DNA of 64,000 nt from contig JANQNY010000008.1 of assembly GCA_028279345.1 (NCBI GenBank), forward strand, positions 1 to 64,000, given 5' to 3'. A program made the translations under genes and the position numbers. Below, piece after piece: positions 48,078 through 57,563 of the stretch; position 1 is the first letter of the stretch, and each line of letters opens with the position of its first letter. This DNA comes from Geminicoccaceae bacterium (GTDB lineage Bacteria > Pseudomonadota > Alphaproteobacteria > Geminicoccales > Geminicoccaceae). Under the pieces are notes generated by a model. It searched no databases, was not told the DNA's origin, and saw only the letters and a list, made by a program, of their open reading frames with translations.

Positions 48078-48115
48078 GCCTACCCGCCGGTGGGCGCCCT
48101 GCCCATCGGTGGGCA
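48078..48115 (+). other. Tandem hairpins between bufA and bufB
   Basis: Two stem-loops in series: GCCTACC / GGTGGGC (48078-48095, one G-U pair, 4-base loop) and TGCCCA / TGGGCA (48100-48115, loop TCGG). They may limit read-through or protect the bufA message, giving more precursor than enzyme. This function is inference. Confidence 0.5.
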
Positions 48116-48140
48116 CTTGTTCGACCGCCGGAGAGCCGAG

Positions 48141-48986
48141 ATGGCTGACCGCCTTCCACCGCGTGCCGGCGTAGGCTTCAAGCTGGAACACGCAACAGAC
48201 GTGCTCGACGGGCGGCCGGAAATCGGCTGGTTTGAGGTCCATCCCGAGAACTACATGGTCGATGGCGGTCCGCGGCATCGAGCGCTCGAAGCGCTTCGCG
48301 ACGCCTATCCGCTCTCGCTGCACGGCGTGGGGCTGTCGCTCGCAAGCGATGCCCCGCCCGATGCTGGTCACCTCGCTGCGCTCAAGGCGCTCATCGACCG
48401 CTACGATCCAGCATCGGTGTCGGAGCACCTCGCGTGGTCGGCGCACGGTGATCTCTATTTCGGCGACCTCTTCCCGGTGCCGCTGACCAACGCCGCGCTC
48501 GACCGCGTCGCCGACAACGTCGCGCGCGCGCAGGACGCGCTCGACCGGCGCATCCTCATCGAGAACCCGACGCACTATCTGAGGCCCAACGGCTCGGCCG
48601 AGGAGGAGGTCGCGTTCCTCACAACCATCGCCGCGAGAACCGGCTGCGGGCTCCTGGTCGACGTGAACAACATCCAGATCAGTGCCGCGAATGTCGGCTA
48701 CGATGCGGAAGCCTACATCGACGCGCTGCCGGTCGAGCTGATCGGCGAGGTGCACCTCGCCGGCTACGAGGAGGACGAGGGCGCCGAGGCGCTGTTGATC
48801 GACAGCCATGCGCGTCCCGTGCAGAGCGACGTGTGGCAACTGTTCCGGCGCCTCGTGGCGCGGGCGGGCGCGCTACCTACGCTCGTCGAATGGGACAATG
48901 ATGTGCCCGCTTGGCAGGTCCTCTACGCGGAGGCGCAGAAAGCGGAGCTTTGCCTCCGCGCGCACGCGACCGGGCACGCCGCTTGA
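48141..48986 (+). CDS. bufB: MNIO family RiPP-modifying oxidase (DUF692, BufB)
   Basis: 281 residues of the multinuclear non-heme iron oxidase family. It has a TIM-barrel-like fold with candidate metal ligands in LHGVGLSL, SEHLAWS, IENPTHYL, L-VDVNNIQISAANVGYD, G-EVHLAGY, LIDSHARPV and VEWDNDVPAW. Start region VGFKLEHATDVLD is usual for DUF692. It is predicted to modify BufA cysteines in the cytosol before export. ATG 48141 begins the conserved part; a GTG at 48090 adds residues covering the hairpins. The bufC TTG start overlaps its stop. Confidence 0.93.
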   Translation: MADRLPPRAGVGFKLEHATDVLDGRPEIGWFEVHPENYMVDGGPRHRALEALRDAYPLSLHGVGLSLASDAPPDAGHLAALKALIDRYDPASVSEHLAWSAHGDLYFGDLFPVPLTNAALDRVADNVARAQDALDRRILIENPTHYLRPNGSAEEEVAFLTTIAARTGCGLLVDVNNIQISAANVGYDAEAYIDALPVELIGEVHLAGYEEDEGAEALLIDSHARPVQSDVWQLFRRLVARAGALPTLVEWDNDVPAWQVLYAEAQKAELCLRAHATGHAA

Positions 48987-49741
48987 GCACGTTGGGCGCA
49001 TTTCAACAGCGCTTCGCCGAAGCAGCGCTCGACGCGCACGGTGATGCCGCACCGTCCGGCCTAGACGAGGCCGACCGACGCCGGTTCCGCGTCTACCGCA
49101 ACAACGTCCGCCATGGCCTGATCGAGGCGCTGGGTGCAGCCTATCCGAGCGTCCGTCGCCTGGTGGGCGATGCGTTCTTCAGGGCGATGGCCGGCGCCTT
49201 CGTCGTCGCACACCCCCCGACCAGCCGCTCGCTCGCCCTCTACGGCGAAGGGTTCGCCGCGTTCATCGCCGACTTCGAGCCGGCCACGAGCGTGCCCTAT
49301 CTCGCCGATGTCGCCCGCCTCGAACGGGCGGTGCTCGAAGCGATGCACAGCGCCGATGCGGCACCCCTCGATCCGGGCTCGGTGACGGCGCTCGGCGAGG
49401 CGGTCGACGAGGCGGCGTTCGTGCCGCATCCGGCAACATGCGTGGTCGTCTCGCCGCATCCCATCGTCGCCCTCTGGCGCGCCCAGCAGGAGGACGCCGG
49501 TCCGTTGACCATTGCGGACCGGGCCGAGACGGCTCTCGTCACCCGGCCCGACGAGCGCGTTCAGGTGCTTGCACTGGAAGCCGCAACCGGCCGCTTCGTT
49601 ATGGAGCTGCTTGGCGGTTCGCGACCGACCGCTGCACTTGCCGTGGCCCAGCGCGTTTCGCCCCGCTTCGATGCTCTCGAGGCCTTCCAGCATCTGCTCG
49701 CGACCGGCGCGCTCACCGCCGTGATCCCGGCAGGCCCCTAG
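48983..49741 (+). CDS. bufC: BufC-type partner protein (DUF2063)
   Basis: 252 residues. The N-terminal DUF2063 domain shows L-STLGAFQQRFAEAAL, RFRVYRNNVRHGLIEALGAAYP, VRRLVGDAFF, A-HPPTSRSLALYGEGFAAFI and PYLADVARLER. A second half of about 110 residues follows. DUF2063 proteins pair with DUF692 enzymes and act as recognition or scaffold partners; the family was once called putative DNA-binding, which is not supported here. The start is TTG 48983, overlapping the bufB stop as TTGA, so the two are translationally coupled. No better start is present. Confidence 0.9.
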   Translation: MSTLGAFQQRFAEAALDAHGDAAPSGLDEADRRRFRVYRNNVRHGLIEALGAAYPSVRRLVGDAFFRAMAGAFVVAHPPTSRSLALYGEGFAAFIADFEPATSVPYLADVARLERAVLEAMHSADAAPLDPGSVTALGEAVDEAAFVPHPATCVVVSPHPIVALWRAQQEDAGPLTIADRAETALVTRPDERVQVLALEAATGRFVMELLGGSRPTAALAVAQRVSPRFDALEAFQHLLATGALTAVIPAGP

Positions 49742-49752
49742 GAGGAATTCTC

Positions 49753-50250
49753 ATGACGGACGCCGATCAGGTCGCTGACGCTAGTGCCGGCGGCCCCATC
49801 GCCGGGCTGCGGCACGTTCAGGCGCGCATCGACGCGTGGGCCACGAGCCTGACGCCCTTAGCGCTCCTGCTGCTCCGCCTGCCGGTAGCCTGGGTGTTCT
49901 GGCGCTCGGGACGCACCAAGGTCGAGGGCTGGAACATTTTCAGCATCACACCGAGCCAGCCCTTTCTCTTCGAGCACGAGTTCGGCATGCCTTTTCCGGT
50001 CCTGAGCGCGCACGTTACCGCCATCGCTGAGCACGTCTTGCCGATCCTGCTCGTGCTCGGGCTGGCCACGCGGTTCAGCGCATTGGGCCTCCTCATCATG
50101 ACCGCGGTCATCCAGCTCTTCATCTTCCCCGGCGCCTGGGCTAGCACGCACATGTGGTGGGCGGTGACGCTCGTGGCCGTGCTGATCCTCGGTCCTGGCA
50201 AGCTCTCGCTCGACTACCTGTTCGGACGCGCATTTGGTGGAGCACGATGA
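49753..50250 (+). CDS. DoxX-family membrane protein (bufferin operon)
   Basis: 165 residues, four membrane helices. The first is L-TPLALLLLRLPVAWVFWRSGRTK, followed by E-FGMPFPVLSAHVTAIAEHVLPILLVLGL and two more after. DoxX proteins often complete bufA-bufB-bufC operons (sometimes as bufD); their job is not established. A perfect AGGAGG at 49740-49745 with 7 bases of spacing precedes ATG 49753. The stop overlaps the next start (ATGATG). Confidence 0.88.
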   Translation: MTDADQVADASAGGPIAGLRHVQARIDAWATSLTPLALLLLRLPVAWVFWRSGRTKVEGWNIFSITPSQPFLFEHEFGMPFPVLSAHVTAIAEHVLPILLVLGLATRFSALGLLIMTAVIQLFIFPGAWASTHMWWAVTLVAVLILGPGKLSLDYLFGRAFGGAR

Positions 50251-50714
50251 TGGTTAGGCTGGCACTCGTTCTCGCGTTGTTTGGTGCGAGCCCCGCGGCG
50301 GCGGAGCTGTTCGACAAGCCCGGCTGGGTGATCATGCCGACCGAGCACGACTACGCGACGCTCATCGAGCGTACCAACGCGGCCGTCGAGGCGAGCCCGC
50401 TCGGCGTGGTCACGCGCGCGAGCGCCACGGTCGGCGCGCAGAACATAGGCGAGACGATCCCCGGCAACATGGTCGTGGGCGTCTTCGCCCCACCCTTCGC
50501 CGTCCGCATGCTCGACGCCAGCGTCCAGGCCGGCATCGAGGCTCCCTTGCGCCTCTACCTGACCGAGAACGACGACGGCACGGCCACCCTCAGCTACCGC
50601 ACCGCCACCCACGTCTTCGCCCCCTATACCGACGGCGGCTTCGAACTCGAAGACCTAGCCGGCGAGCTCGACGGCATCCTCGCCGCGATCGCGGAAAACG
50701 CGGCGGGGAGCTGA
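50247..50714 (+). CDS. Secreted DUF302 protein (bufferin operon)
   Basis: 155 residues with a signal peptide (1-20, ASPAAAEL). A single DUF302 domain follows: D-YATLIERTNAAVEASPLGVVTRASATVGAQNIGETIPGNMVVGVFAPPFAVRML and A-PLRLYLTENDDGTATLSYRTATHVFAPY. DUF302 has no known function but recurs near metal and sulfur genes. Start ATG 50247 overlaps the DoxX stop; the second ATG at 50250 is possible. Its coupling to the bufferin genes suggests a periplasmic partner of the copper peptide, an inference. Confidence 0.85.
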   Translation: MMVRLALVLALFGASPAAAELFDKPGWVIMPTEHDYATLIERTNAAVEASPLGVVTRASATVGAQNIGETIPGNMVVGVFAPPFAVRMLDASVQAGIEAPLRLYLTENDDGTATLSYRTATHVFAPYTDGGFELEDLAGELDGILAAIAENAAGS

Positions 50715-51205
50715 GGTGCGCGCTTGATCGTGGCGTGACCGCGCCGCCTCGCGGCAGCGGCCTCGTCGTCGACTGCGACTTGTCGATCGGTTGCAGATCT
50801 TTGAGCCCGTCCAGACCCGCTTCCGATAAGGCCGTTTCCAGTCCCGGAAGCCGGTCCGGTCCACCCGGCCCCCGCGGCACGCCTCGCTTGCACTGCCGAG
50901 CGTGTCCGTCGGCTCACTGACCTTCGGCCGCCGGTGTGCCAGCTCGGTCCAGAGGCCTTTGAGTTCGTGCGCTTGCGGGTCGTGGTTCCTGACTTCGCTA
51001 TTCCCGTTTGCCACGAGGTCGACCCAGACCGGGCCGCACGGCAGGGAGGTCAAGCGAGCACATACGTGTTCTATTAGAGGATCATAAATTCATCACACGA
51101 GCCATTGATGGAACATCTGCTCTCCGAATCGCTTGAAGTCTCTGCAATGATCTATAAATGATGCATGAAGCGTCTTTGGCGTCTATTCATGGATCGAACG
51201 GAGCG
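50715..51205. other. Gap holding a transposase relic and AT-rich hipBA leader
   Basis: 491 bases with no intact gene. The first half carries decayed transposase-like coding on the minus strand (see separate entry). From about 51065 it turns AT-rich (TATTAGAGGATCATAAATTCA, ATGATCTATAAATGATGC), probably the hipBA promoter and operator zone. I found no clean HipB-type TATCC-N8-GGATA operator. Confidence 0.5.
50755..50890 (-). pseudogene. Fragment of an IS481/integrase-type transposase
   Basis: Read on the minus strand, two frames give R-VDRTGFRDWKRPYRKR and then GLDGLKDLQPIDKSQSTT. This pair resembles the N-terminal helix-turn-helix part of IS481-like transposases (V-SRTG-YRWKRRY ... GLEGLKDLPPIHKS). 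A frameshift lies between them and nothing of the catalytic DDE domain remains. The fragment flanks hipBA, in line with past insertion. Confidence 0.45.
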
Positions 51206-51544
51206 ATGGCGAAGCCTGCCCACCGAAGCTATTCCCGGTATGCTCGCGAAGCTGCGGAGCTTCTGGGGCTCATGATCCATAACGCGCGCACAGAGCGCGA
51301 TCTCACGGTCGCCGATGTCGCGGAGCGCGCCGGGATCTCGCGTGGCCTTGTCCACCGGATCGAGAAGGGCGAAATGGGCTCATCCATCGGTGCGGCCTTC
51401 GAAGTGGCCGCCATCGTCGGGCTGCGCCTCTTCCAAGCCGAGCCGACAACTCTGACCCGGCACCTGTCGATGGAACGCGACAAGTTCACCCTGCTTCCGA
51501 AAGCCGTTCGCGCGGGAAGGACCAAGGTGAACGATGACTTCTGA
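51206..51544 (+). CDS. hipB: HipB-like XRE antitoxin
   Basis: 112 residues with an XRE helix-turn-helix: L-IHNARTERDLTVADVAERAGISRGLVHRIEKGEMGSSIG. It binds DNA and the HipA toxin, repressing the operon. ATG 51206 begins MAKPAHRSYSRYAREAAELLG and has ACGGAG upstream; earlier in-frame starts at 51158 lie in the AT-rich leader. The gene overlaps hipA by 11 bases, a typical toxin-antitoxin arrangement. Confidence 0.85.
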   Translation: MAKPAHRSYSRYAREAAELLGLMIHNARTERDLTVADVAERAGISRGLVHRIEKGEMGSSIGAAFEVAAIVGLRLFQAEPTTLTRHLSMERDKFTLLPKAVRAGRTKVNDDF

Positions 51545-52814
51545 GCGCCCCGCGACCAAAGCGCCGGAAGAGGCTTATGTCTGGTTGTGGCTGCCCAACG
51601 CAACGGAACCCATCGTCGCCGGTCGCATCGCGCGCGACGGCGAGCGGCTGATCTTCAACTACGGCCAGAGCTATCTCGACCGGAACAATCGCGTCTCGAT
51701 CTATGAGCCGGAGCTACCGTTGCGCAGCGGCGCCATTGCGCCTGAGGTCGGACTAAGGATGGCCGGATGCCTGCGCGACGCGGCGCCCGATGCGTGGGGC
51801 CGTCGTGTGATCTTGAACCGAACCTTTGGACGCAAGGGCAAGGACATAGATGCCGGCGCGTTGGACGAACTCATCTACCTGTTGGAGTCGGGATCCGACC
51901 GCGTTGGCGCATTGGACTTCCAGCGATCCCCTACCGAGTACCAGCCGCGCGCCGTCCAAGCCGCGACGCTCGAGGAGTTGCTGAGCGCCGCCGAGAAAGT
52001 CGAGAACGGTGTGCCGCTGACGCCCGATCTCGATCAGGCGCTCTATCACGGCACTTCGCTGGGCGGCGCGCGCCCGAAGGCCATGATCCAGGATGGCGAC
52101 ACGAAGATGATCGCCAAGTTCGCTTCCTCCACGGACACGTACAACGTGGTGAAGGGGGAGTATCTCGCCATGCGGCTTGCCGCAAAAATTGGCCTCGACG
52201 TCGCCCCCGTGCGACTCGAGCGGGCCGCGGGCAAGGATGTGCTGCTGGTCGAGCGCTTCGACCGTATCCGTACCGTTGGCGAATGGACGCGCAAGGCGAT
52301 GGTCTCGGCACTCACGCTGTTCGGCCTCGACGAGATGATGGCGCGTTACACCAGCTATGAGGACCTTGCAGAAATCGTCCGCCACCGTTTTACGTCGCCG
52401 AAGGCGACGCTGCATGAGTTGTACGGACGATTGGTATTCAACATTCTGTGCGGCAACACAGATGACCATGCTCGCAATCACGCAGGGTTCTGGGACGGCG
52501 AACACCTGACGCTGACACCCGCCTATGATATCTGCCCGCAAAGCCGCACCGGCAACGTGGCCCGCCAGGCGATGCTGATCGTCGGGAACGATCGGACGAG
52601 CAGCCTCGCGACCTGCCTCGAGGCGGCGCCTAAGTTCCAGCTCGATGCAAAGGCAGCAAAGGACATCATCGTTCGGCAGATCAGCACCGTCCGCGATGGA
52701 TGGAACGATATCTGCGAGGAGGCGGAATTGACTGAGGTTGAGCGCAGCCTGTTCGAGCAGCGCATCTTTTTGAACAGCTTCATCTTCGAAGGCACGCCGG
52801 AGGCTTTGCGATGA
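51534..52814 (+). CDS. hipA: HipA-like serine/threonine kinase toxin
   Basis: 426 residues. N-terminal subdomain has F-NYGQSYLDRNNRVSIYEPELP and a P-loop-like region LYHGTSLGGARPKA; the kinase core has MIAKFASSTDTYNVVKGEYLAMRLA, D-VLLVERFDR, and the catalytic loop C-GNTDDHARNHAGFW with L-TPAYDICP as the metal Asp. HipA phosphorylates a cellular target (GltX in E. coli), inducing dormancy. The catalytic residues look intact. The C-terminus is complete. It overlaps hipB by 11 bases. Confidence 0.9.
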   Translation: MTSERPATKAPEEAYVWLWLPNATEPIVAGRIARDGERLIFNYGQSYLDRNNRVSIYEPELPLRSGAIAPEVGLRMAGCLRDAAPDAWGRRVILNRTFGRKGKDIDAGALDELIYLLESGSDRVGALDFQRSPTEYQPRAVQAATLEELLSAAEKVENGVPLTPDLDQALYHGTSLGGARPKAMIQDGDTKMIAKFASSTDTYNVVKGEYLAMRLAAKIGLDVAPVRLERAAGKDVLLVERFDRIRTVGEWTRKAMVSALTLFGLDEMMARYTSYEDLAEIVRHRFTSPKATLHELYGRLVFNILCGNTDDHARNHAGFWDGEHLTLTPAYDICPQSRTGNVARQAMLIVGNDRTSSLATCLEAAPKFQLDAKAAKDIIVRQISTVRDGWNDICEEAELTEVERSLFEQRIFLNSFIFEGTPEALR

Positions 52815-53131
52815 TGGAGAACCCATCTTGGCGATGGCGAAGGCCGACATGTCCCCTCGGCCTCCTTGGCTGCCGAACAGCTCGTTTGTTTCCCAGGGTC
52901 TTCGGCACTGAGTGCGGTGGCCGCGATGCGGTCGCTCTCGGTTGTCGTGGTGCCGTGAGCCAGCGTGCTTAGGTTTGCGTGCCTCGACACTGTGGTCGGC
53001 CGTCGACCGCGAGCTGGGCTGGAAGAGTTCGGCGAACACGGCGACATGGGATCGTTGGACGAGGCCTTGGCCCTTGATCCCAGCGCCGCGGGGCCTCATC
53101 CAGTGCGGCGCGCCGTTCCCGGAGAGCGTCC
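52815..53131. other. Gap after hipA with no recognised gene
   Basis: 317 bases. No frame in either direction has family motifs and I saw no hairpin with a T run or IS end. It may be the other side of the hipBA insertion; its origin is not clear. The rpe ribosome site lies at its right end. Confidence 0.4.
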
Positions 53132-53803
53132 GTGCCCAACGACCTACTGATCGCGCCGTCGATCCTTGCTGCCGACTTCGCGCGGCTGGGCGACGAGGTG
53201 GAGGCGGTCGATCGGGCGGGGGCGGATTGGGTACACCTGGACGTCATGGACGGGCATTTCGTGCCCAACATCACCTTCGGGCCGCAGGTGGTGCGCGCGA
53301 TCCGGGGGCGCACGGCGAAGCCCTTCGACTGTCATCTGATGATCGAGCCTGTGGACCCGTTCATCGTGCCATTCGCCGAGGCGGGCTCGGACCTCATCAC
53401 GGTCCACGCCGAAGCATGTCCGCATCTCGACCGCTCGCTGCAGCTCATCCGCTCGCTCGGCAAGCGCGCGGGCGTCTCGCTCAACCCGGCGACGCCCGAG
53501 ACGGTGATCGAGTACGTGCTCGACCAGATCGACCTCATCCTCGTCATGACCGTGAACCCCGGCTTCGGTGGCCAGGCCTTCTTGCCCTCGCAGCTCGAGA
53601 AACTGCGACGGCTCAAGGCGATGATCGCCGGGCGGCCGATCCGGCTCGAGGTCGACGGAGGCATCACACCCGAGACAGAGGGTGCGGTAGTGAGCGCCGG
53701 CGCCGACGTGCTGGTGGCAGGCTCGGCGATCTTCGGGGCTGCGGACTACGCAGAGGCCATCCGCGCCCTTAGACGGCACGCACCCGACGCGATCGACGTC
53801 TAA
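53132..53803 (+). CDS. rpe: Ribulose-phosphate 3-epimerase
   Basis: 223 residues. It interconverts ribulose-5-P and xylulose-5-P. Motifs: [33 protein letters not shown] with metal His/Asp, [25 protein letters not shown] and [11 protein letters not shown] with the second catalytic Asp, then [12 protein letters not shown]. The start is GTG 53132 with a GGAGAG site. It converges with glpK, 12 bases apart. Confidence 0.95.
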   Translation: MPNDLLIAPSILAADFARLGDEVEAVDRAGADWVHLDVMDGHFVPNITFGPQVVRAIRGRTAKPFDCHLMIEPVDPFIVPFAEAGSDLITVHAEACPHLDRSLQLIRSLGKRAGVSLNPATPETVIEYVLDQIDLILVMTVNPGFGGQAFLPSQLEKLRRLKAMIAGRPIRLEVDGGITPETEGAVVSAGADVLVAGSAIFGAADYAEAIRALRRHAPDAIDV

Positions 53804-53815
53804 GCGCGCTCGCCC

Positions 53816-55318
53816 TCAGCCGCTCGTCGTGCGCACCCGCGCCACCGCGTCCCGCCACCCTGCGAGCCGCGCCTCGCGCGTGCCGGCGTCGAGCCGTGGT
53901 TCGAAGGTTCGCTCGCACTGCCAGGCCGCGCTGATGTCGTCGAGGCTCTTGTAGACCCCCACTTCGAGGCCGGCGAGGTAAGCCGCGCCTAGAGCGGTGG
54001 TTTCGATCACCCGCGGGCGCTCGACGACGAGGTCGAGGATGTCGGCAAGCGCCTGGCAGACGAAATCGTTCGCCACCATGCCGCCATCGACGCGCAGCGA
54101 CGTGGCACCGGTGATCCCCGCTGCCGCGGCATCCGCGGTCATCGCCGCCTGGAGATCGCTGGTCTGGTAGGCGACCGATTCGAGGGTCGCGCGAACAATG
54201 TGCGCCCTTGCGCTGTCGCGGCTGAGGCCGATGAGCGCGCCCCTGGCATCAGGGTCCCAGAAGGGCGCGCCGAGGCCGGTGAAGGCCGGCACCAGATAGG
54301 CGCCGCGGGTGTCGGGGACCGACTGCGCGATGGCCTCCGTCTCCGCTGCCGTGGTCACCAGGGCGAGCTGATCGCGCAGCCACTGCACGGCAGCGCCGGC
54401 AACGAAGATGCTGCCTTCGATGGCGTAGGTGCGCTCGCCACCGAGCTGCCAGGCGACCGTGGTGAGGAGGCGGTTCTCTGATTCGACTGGTGCCGTGCCG
54501 ATGTTGAGCAGCGCGAAGCAACCGGTGCCGTAGGTGCTCTTGACCATGCCTGGGGTGAAGCAGGCCTGGCCGAAGGTGGCCGCCTGCTGGTCACCCGCAA
54601 TACCCGTGATGGGCAAGGCCCGGCCGAGATGGGCGGGCGCCATCTCGCCGAAGAAGCCGCTATTGTCCTTCACCTCGGGCAGCATGCTTGTCGGGATGCC
54701 CAGCCGCTCGAGCATCACCTTGTCCCACGTCCCCGAGCGGATGTCGTACAGCAACGTACGACTGGCGTTGGCCGCGTCGGTCGCGTGCACGCGACCTTCG
54801 GTGAGCCGCCAAAGGAGAAAGCAGTCGATCGTCCCCATCGCCAGCTCGCCGCGCTCTGCAGCCTCACGCGCGCCCGCCACGTTCTCCAGCATCCAGGCGA
54901 CCTTGGTGCCCGCGAAATAGCTGTCGATGACGAGGCCAGTGGTAGCGCGGACGTGCGGTTCGAAACCGTCGCTGACGAGCTGGCGGCAGAGCGGTGCCGT
55001 GCGCCGGTCCTGCCAGACGATCGCTCGGTGGATGGGTCGACCGGTCGCGCGCTCCCAAACCACCGCCGTTTCGCGCTGGTTGGTGATGCCGACGGCGGCA
55101 ATGTCGTTGACGCCGAGCCCCGCGTCCGCAAGCGCCTCCTTGCACGTGGCGAGCACGCCGTACCAGATCTCCTCGGCGTCGTGCTCGACCCAGCCGCTCT
55201 CGGGAAAGTGCTGGGTCAGCTCTTGCTGACCGGTGCCGCGAATCACTCCCGCCTCGTCGAAAACGATCGCCCGTGTGCTCGTGGTTCCCTGGTCGATCGC
55301 CAGGACGTGCGTCGCCAT
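53816..55318 (-). CDS. glpK: Glycerol kinase
   Basis: 500 residues, the standard length. It phosphorylates glycerol to sn-glycerol-3-P. Markers: [15 protein letters not shown] (ATP phosphate loop), [89 protein letters not shown]. glpF, glpD and glpR are not in the window. ATG 55318 starts the conserved stretch. Confidence 0.95.
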   Translation of the reverse strand: MATHVLAIDQGTTSTRAIVFDEAGVIRGTGQQELTQHFPESGWVEHDAEEIWYGVLATCKEALADAGLGVNDIAAVGITNQRETAVVWERATGRPIHRAIVWQDRRTAPLCRQLVSDGFEPHVRATTGLVIDSYFAGTKVAWMLENVAGAREAAERGELAMGTIDCFLLWRLTEGRVHATDAANASRTLLYDIRSGTWDKVMLERLGIPTSMLPEVKDNSGFFGEMAPAHLGRALPITGIAGDQQAATFGQACFTPGMVKSTYGTGCFALLNIGTAPVESENRLLTTVAWQLGGERTYAIEGSIFVAGAAVQWLRDQLALVTTAAETEAIAQSVPDTRGAYLVPAFTGLGAPFWDPDARGALIGLSRDSARAHIVRATLESVAYQTSDLQAAMTADAAAAGITGATSLRVDGGMVANDFVCQALADILDLVVERPRVIETTALGAAYLAGLEVGVYKSLDDISAAWQCERTFEPRLDAGTREARLAGWRDAVARVRTTSG

Positions 55319-55703
55319 GTGCGGCCCCTCCCCTTGCTTGGTCGCACTAGCCGATCACCGGAGATCACCACGCGTCAAGCCCCGCCCGCCGCAGCCGAAC
55401 CTTCGTTGGCTCGGCCGCCGGCGCTTCGGTCCCCTACCGGGGGACGCCCGCACGCGACCACGGGTACGCCCCGCGTTCGCTCCAAGTCTGCGTTCGCCCA
55501 GCGCGTCTGAGGCCGCGAATCTTCCGCAACTGAGACCTGCGTAGGCGCAACCCGCTGAGAAAGCTCGACGTCGGGCCACGCCGGTCGCCCGCTGCCCAAT
55601 TCATGGTTGAAGAAGCTGAAAGCAATAATCGTAAAGAGGAACTTCAAGAAAGCTCACATAAACTCTACCTGAGCTGAACATATTCGATAAAGAGGGCTTT
55701 CTC
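55319..55703. other. Gap between glpK and the CTERM gene
   Basis: 385 bases without a gene. The left two-thirds are GC-rich without motifs; the last hundred bases are richer in A/T (ATAATCGTAAAGAGGAACTTC...; ATATTCGATAAAGAGGG) and probably hold the CTERM gene promoter. No tRNA or repeat seen. Confidence 0.45.
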
Positions 55704-56411
55704 ATGCTTCTTCGACGGTCAGCGACAACGTTCGGCGCCGTTCTGGGCCTGCTCACGGGTGGCGCGCTCCTGGCCGCGCCGACGCAAGCGGCGATCCTGA
55801 TTGAGCGCACCGACGATTTGTTCTTCAGCCGGCCCGGCAATGTCGAGTTCGCCGTTGCGGAGGGTCGCGCCGGCGTTCCGGGTAATGGCGATTGGGAGGT
55901 TGGCATCGGCAACCCATCTCCCGGCGGCGGCCAGGCGCAGTTCAACTGGAGCGGGGACACCCCGTTTGAGCTCGCCTACGACAGCGGCGCGAACGAGCTG
56001 AGCTTCACGCTCGGTTCGCTATCGCCAATGACCTTCACCCCTGACCTCAGCAGTGCCGACGCGATTGCGATTCGTGTGCGCGGTGAGAGTGGCAACCCCA
56101 ACGCGGCGCGAAACGGGACGGTGACGCTGACGGACCTGACGTTCAACGGCCACCTGCTCGACGGGGGCACCGTGGCCAGCAGCGACGGCGTTTCGGTCCT
56201 CGCGTTCAGCACGACGGGCCTCGACAGCGATTGGACGCTCTCGGGCATGGCCAGTGTTCTGGGCGGTGTCAGATCGTCGGTCGCCTTCCAGATCAAGGCC
56301 GGTGACTTCACCGTCGTGCCCGTGCCGGCGGCCCTGCCGCTGCTGGCGACGGGGCTCGCCGCGCTCGGCTATGTCCGCCATCGCCGCCGGCAGAACAGCG
56401 CTACCGCTTGA
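55704..56411 (+). CDS. Secreted VPLPA-CTERM-type sorted protein
   Basis: 235 residues. A signal peptide (about 1-29, APTQAAI) is followed by a beta-rich, repeat-free domain with no Cys (RTDDLFFSRPGNVEF, choice-of-anchor-like). The end is V-VPVPAALPLLATGLAALGYVRHRRRQ, a VPxPAALPLL motif, membrane helix and Arg tail. This is the VPLPA-CTERM/PEP-CTERM-like sorting signal recognised by exosortase systems. No exosortase is in the window. Function of the body is unknown. A terminator follows. Confidence 0.85.
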   Translation: MLLRRSATTFGAVLGLLTGGALLAAPTQAAILIERTDDLFFSRPGNVEFAVAEGRAGVPGNGDWEVGIGNPSPGGGQAQFNWSGDTPFELAYDSGANELSFTLGSLSPMTFTPDLSSADAIAIRVRGESGNPNAARNGTVTLTDLTFNGHLLDGGTVASSDGVSVLAFSTTGLDSDWTLSGMASVLGGVRSSVAFQIKAGDFTVVPVPAALPLLATGLAALGYVRHRRRQNSATA

Positions 56412-56435
56412 TCGGGAGCATTTCCGCGCAAGAGA

Positions 56436-56459
56436 AAGGGCGGCTCTCGGGCCGCCCTT
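56436..56459. terminator. Bidirectional terminator between CTERM gene and ilvC
   Basis: AAGGGCGGC / GCCGCCCTT 9-bp perfect stem, 6-base loop, with GTCTTTGTC after it on the plus side and an A-rich flank serving the minus side. It lies between two converging genes. Confidence 0.75.
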
Positions 56460-56499
56460 GTCTTTGTCGGCCGCAGTCGGAGCCGAGTCCGCCGCGTGC

Positions 56500-57531
<1,032 letters not shown>

Positions 57532-57563
57532 TCATTGTTTGCGTTGGCGCGATCTCTAGGGGC

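Noticed and set aside
48911-48982. Extended N-terminus for BufC inside bufB
   Set aside because: The DUF2063 homology begins at the TTG at 48983; the earlier part is bufB in another frame.
51065-51205. HipB operator (TATCC-N8-GGATA) upstream of hipB
   Set aside because: The AT-rich leader contains no convincing copy of this pattern.
52815-53131. Open frames after hipA as a possible gene
   Set aside because: Frames on both strands lack motifs, ribosome sites and plausible codon use.
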